DNA of 35,697 nt from Flavobacteriaceae bacterium. GTDB taxonomy: Bacteria; Bacteroidota; Bacteroidia; Flavobacteriales; Flavobacteriaceae. The notes under the pieces were generated by a model. It was not told the origin of the DNA. It worked only from the letters and a program-made list of their open reading frames with translations, and did not search any database. This document shows, one piece after another, positions 10,374 to 18,903 of this stretch. Each line of letters starts with the position of its first letter. Within the stretch, counting starts at the first letter, position 1. The DNA is taken from positions 1 through 35,697 of the forward strand of contig CANCJZ010000005.1 of the NCBI GenBank assembly GCA_947378465.1, given 5' to 3'. The translations under genes and the position numbers were made by a program.

Positions 10374-11087
10374 ATGACAAAATTAAGCGTTAATATTAAT
10401 AAGATTGCCACTTTGCGTAATGCTCGTGGTGGAAATGTTCCCGATTTATTGAAAGTAGCTATCGATATTCAAAATTTCGGCGCACAAGGAATTACCATTC
10501 ATCCGCGTCCTGACGAAAGACACATCCGTTATCAAGATGCCCGCGATTTACAACCAATTGTTTATACAGAATTCAATATTGAAGGCAATCCACAACACAA
10601 TTTTATTGATTTGGTTTTAGAGTGTAAGCCTACACAAGTAACTTTAGTTCCTGATGCAATAGGAGCAATTACATCTTCGGCTGGTTGGGATACGGTTAAG
10701 CATCAAGCTTATTTGACTGAGGTGATCCAAGAGTTTCAACGTCATGGTATTCGTACTTCTATATTTGTTGATCCAATTCTAGCGATGATTGAAGGCGCCA
10801 AAGTAACGGGTACTGATCGTATCGAATTGTATACAGAGGAGTTTGCTCATCAATATGGGTTGGGGAATTATAAAGGAATTGAACCCTATACACAATCCGC
10901 TCATTTGGCGAACGAATTGGATTTAGGGATTAATGCTGGTCATGACTTAAGTTTTTATAATATTAAGTTCTTTAAAGAAAACATCCCAGGATTATTAGAA
11001 GTGTCTATTGGACATGCTTTAATCTCGGAAGCGCTTTATCTTGGATTGGATAATGTTGTCAATATGTATTTGCAAAAGTTAAAATAA
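10374..11087 (+). CDS. pdxJ: Pyridoxine 5'-phosphate synthase
   Basis: LSVNINKIATLRNARGGNVPD, GAQGITIHPRPDERHI, ELYTEEFA, GINAGHDL, EVSIGHALISEAL. Confidence 0.97.
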   Translation: MTKLSVNINKIATLRNARGGNVPDLLKVAIDIQNFGAQGITIHPRPDERHIRYQDARDLQPIVYTEFNIEGNPQHNFIDLVLECKPTQVTLVPDAIGAITSSAGWDTVKHQAYLTEVIQEFQRHGIRTSIFVDPILAMIEGAKVTGTDRIELYTEEFAHQYGLGNYKGIEPYTQSAHLANELDLGINAGHDLSFYNIKFFKENIPGLLEVSIGHALISEALYLGLDNVVNMYLQKLK

Positions 11088-11111
11088 TTGAATTCGAATA
11101 ATTTTAAATAA

Positions 11112-11873
11112 ATGATATATTCAAGAATAGAAGGGCAAGGCAAACCATTACTAATTATTCACGGATTTTTAGGAATGTCTGACAATTGGAAATCATTCGC
11201 ATCACTTTATGCAGCGGAAGGTTTTCAAGTTCATTTGTTGGATTTGCGCAATCACGGAAAGAGTTTTCATTCACATGAATTCTCTTATGACATCATGTCA
11301 CAAGATGTTTTGGAATATTGCCAAGGAAATCATTTAGAGAAAGTGTCAATGATAGGCCATTCGATGGGAGGGAAGGTTGCTATGCTTTTTGCGACTACTT
11401 ATCCTCAAATGGTTGATAAATTAATTGTCGCGGATATCGGACCGAAGTATTATCCGCCACATCATCAAGATATTTTAGCAGGATTGAATGCAGTAGATTT
11501 TTCTGTTAAACCAAGTAGAACAGAAGTAGAAGAAATTCTGTTTCCCTATATCCCTGACTTTGGGACTCGACAGTTTCTAATGAAAAATTTATACTGGAAA
11601 GAACCTGGGCAATTGGATTTTCGTTTTAACTTGAAAGTATTTAATGAACAGATTGATGTTATAGGGACTGATTTGCCAAAAGAGAATATATTTGATCATC
11701 CTACATTGTTTATTCGCGGCGGGAATTCGAATTATATACTTGACACTGATTTACCAGAGATACAACAACATTTTCCAAACTATCAACTCATTACGATTCC
11801 CAACGTTGGACATTGGCTTCATGCTGAGAACCCTAAATTGTTTTTTGAGGAAACGGCACGTTTTTTGAAATAA
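11112..11873 (+). CDS. Alpha/beta fold hydrolase (YbfF-like)
   Basis: LLIIHGFLGMSDNWKSF, DLRNHGKSFHS, MIGHSMGGKVAM nucleophile elbow, NVGHWLHAENP His. Confidence 0.93.
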   Translation: MIYSRIEGQGKPLLIIHGFLGMSDNWKSFASLYAAEGFQVHLLDLRNHGKSFHSHEFSYDIMSQDVLEYCQGNHLEKVSMIGHSMGGKVAMLFATTYPQMVDKLIVADIGPKYYPPHHQDILAGLNAVDFSVKPSRTEVEEILFPYIPDFGTRQFLMKNLYWKEPGQLDFRFNLKVFNEQIDVIGTDLPKENIFDHPTLFIRGGNSNYILDTDLPEIQQHFPNYQLITIPNVGHWLHAENPKLFFEETARFLK

Positions 11874-11904
11874 CAGCACATTTTATTAATTAAAAATTAT
11901 AACT

Positions 11905-12252
11905 ATGAAATTTGTATTACGACTATTTATCACAGCGATATTAGTAATTATCATTTCCTATCTTATGAAAGGAGTGACACTAGATGCTGGTATTGAAACT
12001 TCTTTTAAAGTCGCTATTGTATTAGGACTTTTAAACTTTTTTGTAAAACCAATATTGGTATTGTTTACGATGCCTATTACCTTCTTTACGCTTGGCTTGT
12101 TTTTATTAGTGATTAACGCCTTGATTATTTTATTATGCAGCCATTTTGTCAAAGGATTTCATGTGGATTCTTTCTTTACGGCGATGATCTTTAGTGTTGT
12201 TTTATCGCTTTCGCAATCATTAGTTTACAAACTCACAGAAGACAAGAAATAA
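11905..12252 (+). CDS. Phage holin family IV-type small membrane protein
   Basis: 115 aa, hydrophobic segments, GLLNFFVKPILVLFTMPITFFTLGLFLLVINALIILL. Confidence 0.8.
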   Translation: MKFVLRLFITAILVIIISYLMKGVTLDAGIETSFKVAIVLGLLNFFVKPILVLFTMPITFFTLGLFLLVINALIILLCSHFVKGFHVDSFFTAMIFSVVLSLSQSLVYKLTEDKK

Positions 12253-12277
12253 TACTTTAAAAATCAATAAAATAAAA

Positions 12278-12308
12278 TTGCTTGGGTTATAGAAATATTA
12301 TAATTTTG
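12278..12308 (+). promoter_or_regulatory. Bacteroidota-type promoter upstream of tig
   Basis: -7-like TAATTTTG at 12301-12308 (TAnnTTTG), with a weak TTG-containing -33-like element near 12278. Confidence 0.55.
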
Positions 12309-12342
12309 CAACCCAATTTTATTATGTAAAAAATACAAAGAA

Positions 12343-13671
12343 ATGAATATTACAAGAAACAATCTAGATGCTTTGAACGCAGTTGTAACTGTAGAGGTTT
12401 CTAAAAGTGACTATGCTCCAAAAGTGGAAAAAGTATTGTCTGATTATCGTAAAAATGCAGCTATTCCTGGATTCAGAAAAGGAACAGTTCCAATGAGTCT
12501 GATCCAAAAGCAATACGGTAGAGCCGTTTTGTTAGAAGAAGTAAATAAAGTATTACAAGAAAATTTAAACCGATATTTACAAGAAGAGAAAATAGATATC
12601 CTTGGTAATCCTCTTCCAGTAGTTACTGAAGATTTCAATTGGGATGCTGAAGATTTTAAATTTGACTTCGAATTAGGACTTACTCCTGAAGTGACCGTTG
12701 ATTTGTCTGCTAAAAATAGTTTAGTACAATACAAAGTTATTGCTGACGAGACAATGTTGAATGCTCAAGTAGCTCGTATTCAAAAACAATATGGTAAAAT
12801 AGTTTCTACTGATGTTGTAGCGGAAGGAAATGATGTGTCTGGAATCTTTGCTAACGAAGAAAAAGGAATTAATAACAGAACTACTTTAGATATGGAGTTT
12901 TTTGCTGACAAAAAAACAGCTAAAGCTTTTATCGGTAAAAAAGTGGGTGATGTAATCAAGCTTAAAACAAAAGGTTTATTTGACGACGATCATAAATTAA
13001 TGGATGTTTTGGCTATTGGTCATGACGACGTTCACGGTTTGGATATCGAAGTTACTTTCACTATTGATGAAGTAGTAGCAAGTGAACCGGCAGAATTAAA
13101 CCAAGAATTATTCGACAAATTATTTGGACCTGGAGTAATTAATTCAGTAGAAGAATTAAAAGCTAAAATCAAAGAAGATGCTGAAGCGCAATTCGCTCAA
13201 CAAGCTGATCAAAAATTCTTAACAGATGTTTCTGAATTTTTGATTGCCAACACTAAATTTGATTTACCAGCAGCTTTCTTAAAAAGATGGATTCAAGTCG
13301 CAGGTGAAGCTCCTTTAACTGAAGAACAAGCAGAAGAGGAATATGCAAGATCTGAAAACGGTTTGCGTTACCAATTGATTGAAGGAAGAATTATGGCAGA
13401 TAATAAACTTCAAATTACTTTTGAAGAATTAAAAGATTTTACTGCTGATTTAATCAGAAAACAAATGGCTCAATTCGGTCAAATGAATCCTTCTGATGAA
13501 GATGTTCAAGGAATTGTAGCTCGTGTTATGGGCAACCAAGAAGAGGTTAAGCGTCTTTCTGAGCAAGTGATGAGCACTAAAATGTTGAACTTGTTTAAAG
13601 ACAAAGTAAAAGCAAAAAGCAAAGAAGTAAATTATGATGAATTCATCAAAGCAATGTACGGTGAAATGTAA
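12343..13671 (+). CDS. tig: Trigger factor
   Basis: PGFRKGTVPMSLIQKQYG ribosome-binding signature; divergent PPIase-like middle and alpha-helical C-terminal domain. Confidence 0.93.
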   Translation: MNITRNNLDALNAVVTVEVSKSDYAPKVEKVLSDYRKNAAIPGFRKGTVPMSLIQKQYGRAVLLEEVNKVLQENLNRYLQEEKIDILGNPLPVVTEDFNWDAEDFKFDFELGLTPEVTVDLSAKNSLVQYKVIADETMLNAQVARIQKQYGKIVSTDVVAEGNDVSGIFANEEKGINNRTTLDMEFFADKKTAKAFIGKKVGDVIKLKTKGLFDDDHKLMDVLAIGHDDVHGLDIEVTFTIDEVVASEPAELNQELFDKLFGPGVINSVEELKAKIKEDAEAQFAQQADQKFLTDVSEFLIANTKFDLPAAFLKRWIQVAGEAPLTEEQAEEEYARSENGLRYQLIEGRIMADNKLQITFEELKDFTADLIRKQMAQFGQMNPSDEDVQGIVARVMGNQEEVKRLSEQVMSTKMLNLFKDKVKAKSKEVNYDEFIKAMYGEM

Positions 13672-13691
13672 TCGAATTATTTAGTATATTT

Positions 13692-13729
13692 GAGCGTCAA
13701 AGTCGGTTTCGATTTTGACGCTTTTTTTA
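13692..13729 (+). terminator. Intrinsic terminator downstream of tig
   Basis: GCGTCAAA ... TTTTGACGC stem followed by TTTTTTT. Confidence 0.85.
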
Positions 13730-13833
13730 TTTTCAAGCCAAGTTGTCATATAAAATAAAAGGTACGACCTTTGCTTAGTCTATTGGCATTGAAAGTTTGA
13801 TAACTACAAGTATAACCTCTTATAAAAGAAGAA

Positions 13834-14490
13834 ATGAATTTCGGAAAAGAATTTAAAAAATTCGCTACCAAAAACCACGGAGTGAATAGCATGTACTACG
13901 ATAAAATCGTAGCTAGTATGACCCCTTATATTATTGAAGAGCGTCAATTAAATATCTCACAATTGGATGTGTTTTCTCGTTTGATGATGGACCGTATCAT
14001 CTTCCTTGGAACTGGTGTGGACGATCACGTGGCCAACATTATCCAAGCGCAATTGTTGTTTTTAGAATCTGTAGATGCTTCTAAAGACATCCAAATCTAC
14101 ATCAACTCTCCAGGCGGAAGCGTTTATGCTGGTTTGGGAATTTATGATACAATGCAGTACATCAAACCAGATGTAGCAACTATCTGCACTGGAATGGCTG
14201 CCTCTATGGGTGCGGTGTTGTTGTGTGCAGGAGCGGCGGGTAAACGTTCGGCTTTACCACATTCAAGAGTAATGATTCACCAACCATCTGGAGGTGCTCA
14301 AGGAGTCGCTACCGATATGGAGATCAACTTAAAAGAAATGTTGAAACTTAAAGAAGAATTGTACCAAATCATTTCAACTCATTCCAACCAAACCTTCGAA
14401 AAAGTCTATAAAGATAGCGAACGCGATTATTGGATGATTGCTGACGAAGCGAAAGAATACGGAATGATTGATGAAGTTTTAAGAAGATAA
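13834..14490 (+). CDS. clpP: ATP-dependent Clp protease proteolytic subunit
   Basis: YINSPGGSVYAGLGIYDTMQ, GMAASMGAVLLCAGAAGKR (Ser), MIHQPSGGAQG (His). Confidence 0.97.
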   Translation: MNFGKEFKKFATKNHGVNSMYYDKIVASMTPYIIEERQLNISQLDVFSRLMMDRIIFLGTGVDDHVANIIQAQLLFLESVDASKDIQIYINSPGGSVYAGLGIYDTMQYIKPDVATICTGMAASMGAVLLCAGAAGKRSALPHSRVMIHQPSGGAQGVATDMEINLKEMLKLKEELYQIISTHSNQTFEKVYKDSERDYWMIADEAKEYGMIDEVLRR

Positions 14491-14501
14491 ATTCAGTTTA
14501 C

Positions 14502-14524
14502 TAGCTCCTCTAATTGAGGAGCTA
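14502..14524 (+). terminator. Hairpin between clpP and clpX
   Basis: TAGCTCCTC / GAGGAGCTA perfect 9-bp stem with a 5-nt loop; only a short interrupted T-run follows. Confidence 0.55.
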
Positions 14525-14546
14525 AGTTTTCTGTTAATATACAAAA

Positions 14547-15779
14547 ATGGCAAAAGAAATTTTAGAATGCTCTTTCTGCGGAAGGAAAAAACCCGAAACC
14601 AACTTACTTATTGCAGGAATCAACTCTCACATCTGTGATCGTTGTATCGAGCAAGCCCACGGCATCGTTCAAGAAGAATTGCGTTTGAACAACGTAATGA
14701 AAGTTCCAACTGATTTAGTATTGCGCAAGCCGAAAGAAATTAGAGCCTTTCTTGACGAATATGTAATTGGTCAAGATCAAACCAAAAAAGTAATGTCCGT
14801 TGCCGTATACAATCACTACAAACGATTGATGCAACAACAACACCACGAAGATGTTGAGATTGAAAAGTCAAACATCATTATGGTTGGACAAACCGGTACT
14901 GGGAAAACCCTAGTAGCCAAAACCATTGCACGTATGCTTGACGTTCCTTTAGCAATAGTTGATGCTACCGTATTGACGGAAGCGGGATATGTAGGGGAAG
15001 ATGTAGAAAGCATCCTTACCCGTTTACTTCAAGCAGCTGATTACGATGTAACCAAAGCTGAACGTGGTATTGTTTTTATCGATGAGATTGATAAAATTGC
15101 CCGCAAAAGCGATAATCCATCCATTACCCGTGACGTATCTGGTGAAGGTGTACAACAAGCTTTATTGAAATTGTTAGAAGGTACAGTAGTCAACGTTCCG
15201 CCAAAAGGAGGACGTAAACATCCTGACCAAAAGTTTGTAGAAGTAAATACCCAAAACATCTTGTTTATTGCAGGAGGTGCTTTTGACGGAATCGAACGCA
15301 TCATTTCAAAACGTTTGAACCGTACCGCTGTTGGATACAGTACCTCTAGAAATGTGGACAATATCGACAAAGACAATCTGTTGCAATACATCATCCCAAA
15401 AGACATCAAAGACTTTGGATTGATTCCTGAAATCATTGGTCGTTTGCCTGTTTTGACCCATATGGATCCTTTGGACAGAGAAACTTTACGTTCCATATTA
15501 ACCGAACCTAAAAACGCACTTATCAAACAATACGAAAAATTGTTTGCAATGGATGAAGTTCAATTTACAGTAACTAACGAAGCCTTGGATTATATCGTTG
15601 ACAAAGCCTTAGAGTACAAACTAGGAGCCCGTGGGTTGCGTTCCCTTTGCGAAGCCATCCTTACTGATGCTATGTATGAATTACCTAGCTCTGATGAAAA
15701 AGTCCTAGAGATTGACAAAGACTATGCAGAGCATACTTTGAATAAAAATTTATTAAAAAGATTGGAAATTGCTTCTTAG
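14547..15779 (+). CDS. clpX: ATP-dependent Clp protease ATP-binding subunit ClpX
   Basis: Zinc-binding [17 protein letters not shown], Walker [25 protein letters not shown]. Confidence 0.98.
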   Translation: MAKEILECSFCGRKKPETNLLIAGINSHICDRCIEQAHGIVQEELRLNNVMKVPTDLVLRKPKEIRAFLDEYVIGQDQTKKVMSVAVYNHYKRLMQQQHHEDVEIEKSNIIMVGQTGTGKTLVAKTIARMLDVPLAIVDATVLTEAGYVGEDVESILTRLLQAADYDVTKAERGIVFIDEIDKIARKSDNPSITRDVSGEGVQQALLKLLEGTVVNVPPKGGRKHPDQKFVEVNTQNILFIAGGAFDGIERIISKRLNRTAVGYSTSRNVDNIDKDNLLQYIIPKDIKDFGLIPEIIGRLPVLTHMDPLDRETLRSILTEPKNALIKQYEKLFAMDEVQFTVTNEALDYIVDKALEYKLGARGLRSLCEAILTDAMYELPSSDEKVLEIDKDYAEHTLNKNLLKRLEIAS

Positions 15780-15783
15780 TTAT

Positions 15784-15972
15784 GCAATAGGCAATAGGCA
15801 ATAGGCAATATGCAATAGGCAAGAGGCAAGAGGCAATAGGCAATAGGCAATAGGCAATAGGCAATAGGCAATAGGCAATAGGCAATAGGCAATAGGCAAG
15901 AGGCAAGAGGCAAGAGGCAAGAGGCAAGAGGCAAGAGGCAAGAGGCAAGAGGCAAGAGGCAAGAGGCAAGAG
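15784..15972. repeat. Heptanucleotide tandem array, 27 units of GCAATAG / GCAAGAG
   Basis: Manual parse in 7-bp steps from 15784: 3x GCAATAG, 1x GCAATAT, 1x GCAATAG, 2x GCAAGAG, 9x GCAATAG, 11x GCAAGAG; 27 x 7 = 189 bp, no indels. Confidence 0.97.
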
Positions 15973-16025
15973 GCAAATACCTAAAAAGAGATGTAAGTTA
16001 CTATTAAAATACTTTTTACAAGCAT

Positions 16026-16055
16026 AAATCCCGAAATAATTCGGGATTTTTTGTT
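16026..16055 (+). terminator. Intrinsic terminator downstream of clpX and the heptamer array
   Basis: AAATCCCGAA (16026-16035) / TTCGGGATTT (16040-16049) followed by T-rich sequence. Confidence 0.8.
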
Positions 16056-16060
16056 TTTAA

Positions 16061-16143
16061 AAAAGAGCAATAGCCAAAATGTCTATTCAAGTTAACACCA
16101 CTTACAAAACTATTATTAAGTGCTTTTGGCTATTGCCTTTTAA
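16061..16143. repeat. Long inverted-repeat element with nested inner hairpin
   Basis: GCAATAGCCAAAA (16067-16079) / TTTTGGCTATTGC (16124-16136), perfect 13 bp; extends outward as AAAAG..CTTTT with a 1-nt bulge. Inner CACTTA (16099-16104) / TAAGTG (16117-16122). Confidence 0.85.
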
Positions 16144-16150
16144 ACGACAC

Positions 16151-16189
16151 ATACAATATACAGTATACAATATACAGTATACAATATAC
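16151..16189. repeat. Short alternating heptamer array ATACAAT / ATACAGT
   Basis: ATACAAT-ATACAGT-ATACAAT-ATACAGT-ATACAAT from 16151, then degenerate ATACCTA. Confidence 0.9.
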
Positions 16190-16200
16190 CTAACAAGCAT

Positions 16201-18417
16201 CTACTTCATAAGTCCTCCTCCGCCTTGTTTCTTCTCCGTTTGAATATCCGTATTTTCTTTTTGAAGTTTTAGGTTTCCAAAATTATAAGTCAATGAGATT
16301 CTAAACGTTCTTGAGTCGCGTTTTTCTCTAAAGCCACTCTCTAAGTTTGCACCTGCAATCAAAGCATTTACCTCATTAGCGTTGAATACATCAAAACAAT
16401 GCAATCCTACTTTTAGTTTTTTATCCATAAAATCCTTGTTGAACGAAATGTCAAATTGTTGAATCGGTTTGGTCACCTTGTAGATTTGCCAATTCCCTTG
16501 CGGAAGTATATAATAAGTCATCGAGTTTTTAATCCCCCAAGGCAAGATGATTTGCGTTTGTGCAGCATAATTCCAAATGGCTTTATTGGTATAAGGAAAC
16601 ACATACCCCTGAATATCCGATTTGATATAATTCAAATTAAAAAAGATATAATTCATCTTATCCATATCCTGCATACGACTTTGGAACTCCTCTTTTCCTT
16701 TAAAGAAATAATCCAAAGGAATAGGAAAATTCAAATAGGCGCTAAACGTATTGAAATGCTCAAACTGTTGGAACGTTTGATTACTCACAGGAGTAGTAGC
16801 ATTTGGATCGGCACTAAATACAAACAAGTTGTTGTTTTTTGAAGCCGTATAGTTCATTCCTAATTGTACAAATTGGTAAGCTGATATTTTAAACTCATAG
16901 TTGTCAAAGAAAGTTGGATTCAAAAACAAATTCCCTTGCGAAGTATTGTATTGGTCAAAACTCGAACTGTTATTCGGGTCCAAGTTGTTATAATTTGGTT
17001 GATTGATTTTCTTTGAATACGAAGCCGATAAATTGATGTTTTTATCAATCTCATATATAGCACTCAGGTTAGGGAATAAATTGTTGTTCTTGAACGTGAT
17101 CTTATCCGCTAAAGTGTTGGTGATACGTTGCACGCTAAAGTTTTCATAACGCAATCCCGCCGTAAAGCTAAACTTTTTGATTTTTTTTCGGGCCTCCGCA
17201 TAAAATGCCAGATTGTTCTCCTTATAATTAAAAGTAATATCCTTTGGAATATAAGTATTCAAAAAATAAGTTCCATTATCCACTACTTCAATTCCATTGA
17301 ATTTTCCTCCCGTGCTCAACGAAAATTGTTGCTTTTTAAATGGAAAAGTAAAATCATATTTCAAATAATAATTATCCAACTTAAAGTCGATATTCCCGTT
17401 ATTAAACGAGTTAGTTGCGCTCACCGCTTCATTTGCGGCTGAATTAGTAAGTGGCGTTTTATCAAAATGATTTCCGAACCCTGTTACGTCGAATGTACTC
17501 CCAATAGTGTCTAACTTTGTTTTGTACTGCAAACTCATCTCGTGGTTGTTGTGTTTGGTTTTTGTAACCCCTTGATTCAAATAATCAATATTATCTCCTA
17601 AAGTAGTCGCGTCAAATACATTTCGGTCGTTGGAGTAACTCCCATTATAGTTGAATAACAAATTTGATTTCTCGTTCAGTTTATAGTTTGTTCCTATTCT
17701 TACATAAAAATTACGATTCGTATTCACCGAAAAGTTCTCCTGATTCAAGGTTTTAATTGGGTTAAAAGCGGTAAAACTCTGTTTCGTAGTCGTTCTATTC
17801 TCACTATCGATATAGTTAAACCCCGTCATGGTTTGCCAGCTCAAGTTTTTTACTTTCCCATTCAACAATATCTGAGGACTCGGCTTTTGGTATTTATTAA
17901 AATTGTAATTGATATTAAAACTCGCATTCACTCCCTTCATCTTTTTTGAAGAAGTCACGATATTGATGATGGAACCACTCGAATTAGCATCATAAGCCGC
18001 ACCAGGATTGTATATCATTTCCACTTTTTCGATGGCACTAGCAGGAAGTGATTGCAAATAATTCTGCAAATCCGTTCCGCTCAAAGTACTCGGTGCTCCA
18101 TCAATATAAATCCGCACCCCTTTGCCATTCAAACTCAACCCTCCAGTAGGCGCCGCAATCACTCCTGGTAATTTTTTTACCGCATCATAAGCACTTCCTG
18201 TACTCATCATAGCATTGTCCTTGATCGAGACCGTAGTCTTGTCAGAATCAATTTTAATAAATTTCTTTGGAATGGCAATGGTAACTTCTTTTAGTGTAGT
18301 AGGTTTTTCTTTAACCGAATCTTTAACTGTAGTAGTGTTTTGAGGGTTCGTTTTCGTCTCTTGCGCATAGAACGCTTGGCCCATAAGTAGCACAATGGCT
18401 AATAATAATGATTTCAT
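16201..18417 (-). CDS. TonB-dependent receptor-like outer membrane beta-barrel protein (plug plus OMP_b-brl_3-like barrel)
   Basis: Signal peptide MKSLLLAIVLLMGQAFYAQ; plug-like SAYDAVKKLPGV...IYIDGAPSTLSGTDLQNYLQSLPASAIEKVEMIYNPGAAYDANSSGSIINIVT; long barrel ending RTFRISLTYNFGN. Start set at MKSLL (18417). Confidence 0.9.
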   Translation of the reverse strand: MKSLLLAIVLLMGQAFYAQETKTNPQNTTTVKDSVKEKPTTLKEVTIAIPKKFIKIDSDKTTVSIKDNAMMSTGSAYDAVKKLPGVIAAPTGGLSLNGKGVRIYIDGAPSTLSGTDLQNYLQSLPASAIEKVEMIYNPGAAYDANSSGSIINIVTSSKKMKGVNASFNINYNFNKYQKPSPQILLNGKVKNLSWQTMTGFNYIDSENRTTTKQSFTAFNPIKTLNQENFSVNTNRNFYVRIGTNYKLNEKSNLLFNYNGSYSNDRNVFDATTLGDNIDYLNQGVTKTKHNNHEMSLQYKTKLDTIGSTFDVTGFGNHFDKTPLTNSAANEAVSATNSFNNGNIDFKLDNYYLKYDFTFPFKKQQFSLSTGGKFNGIEVVDNGTYFLNTYIPKDITFNYKENNLAFYAEARKKIKKFSFTAGLRYENFSVQRITNTLADKITFKNNNLFPNLSAIYEIDKNINLSASYSKKINQPNYNNLDPNNSSSFDQYNTSQGNLFLNPTFFDNYEFKISAYQFVQLGMNYTASKNNNLFVFSADPNATTPVSNQTFQQFEHFNTFSAYLNFPIPLDYFFKGKEEFQSRMQDMDKMNYIFFNLNYIKSDIQGYVFPYTNKAIWNYAAQTQIILPWGIKNSMTYYILPQGNWQIYKVTKPIQQFDISFNKDFMDKKLKVGLHCFDVFNANEVNALIAGANLESGFREKRDSRTFRISLTYNFGNLKLQKENTDIQTEKKQGGGGLMK

Positions 18418-18609
18418 TTGATTGATGATTTTGATTGATGATGCCCATAAGACGTTGCATCTACCGATTTGTTTCACAACAAATGTTAATTTTTAAATCA
18501 AATCCCAAATCTATCTTCAGGCACAAAGCCTATAACCTACAACAACCTAATAACAATACCAATCGCATTTCACAGTATACAATCTACAAAATCCCCTCCC
18601 TAATTCCCC

Positions 18610-18893
18610 ATGTCTCCCACCTACTACCTATTATTGTCTATGAACTTTCCACTCCAACAGCCTGCTACCTACTGCCTATTATTGTCTATCAAATATCCAC
18701 TCCAACAGCCTACCGCCTACCGCCTATTATTATCTATCAACTATCCACTCCAACAGCCTACTACCTAACGCCTACTGCCTATTATTGTCTATGAACTATC
18801 CACTCCAACAGCCTAATGCCTACCGCCTATTGCCTATTATTATCTATCAACTATCCACTCCAACAGCCTAATGCCTAATGCCTAATGCCTATT
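18610..18893. repeat. Composite tandem repeat: conserved 34-bp core (CCTATTATTRTCTATSAACTATCCACTCCAACAG) alternating with runs of 2-4 CCTANNG heptamers
   Basis: CCAACAG ends at 18660, 18708, 18756, 18811, 18866 (spacings 48, 48, 55, 55). The intervals parse exactly as 2, 2, 3, 3 heptamers plus the 34-bp core; the last run has 4 heptamers. Confidence 0.95.
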
Positions 18894-18903
18894 GCCTTAA
18901 AAG

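Noticed and set aside
11905-12252. Phage holin-family protein as evidence of a prophage
   Set aside because: This small membrane family is widespread in chromosomes, and the neighbours (hydrolase, tig) are housekeeping; no other phage genes.
15041-15526. 161-aa minus-strand ORF inside clpX
   Set aside because: Antisense to a strongly conserved clpX coding region; no recognisable motif.
15685-15976. Three overlapping minus-strand ORFs ([16 protein letters not shown]...)
   Set aside because: The 7-bp repeat reads as the same 7-codon peptide in all three frames; this explains all three ORFs. One also runs antisense into clpX.
18435-18794. 119-aa + strand ORF over the composite repeat
   Set aside because: Repeat-derived peptide (YELSTPTACYLLPIIVYQ...), overlaps the receptor 5' end antisense, no family resemblance.
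18610-18893. Possible CRISPR array (34-bp repeats with 14-28 bp intervals)
   Set aside because: The intervals are themselves heptamer repeats rather than unique spacers, too short for spacers, and no cas gene is present.
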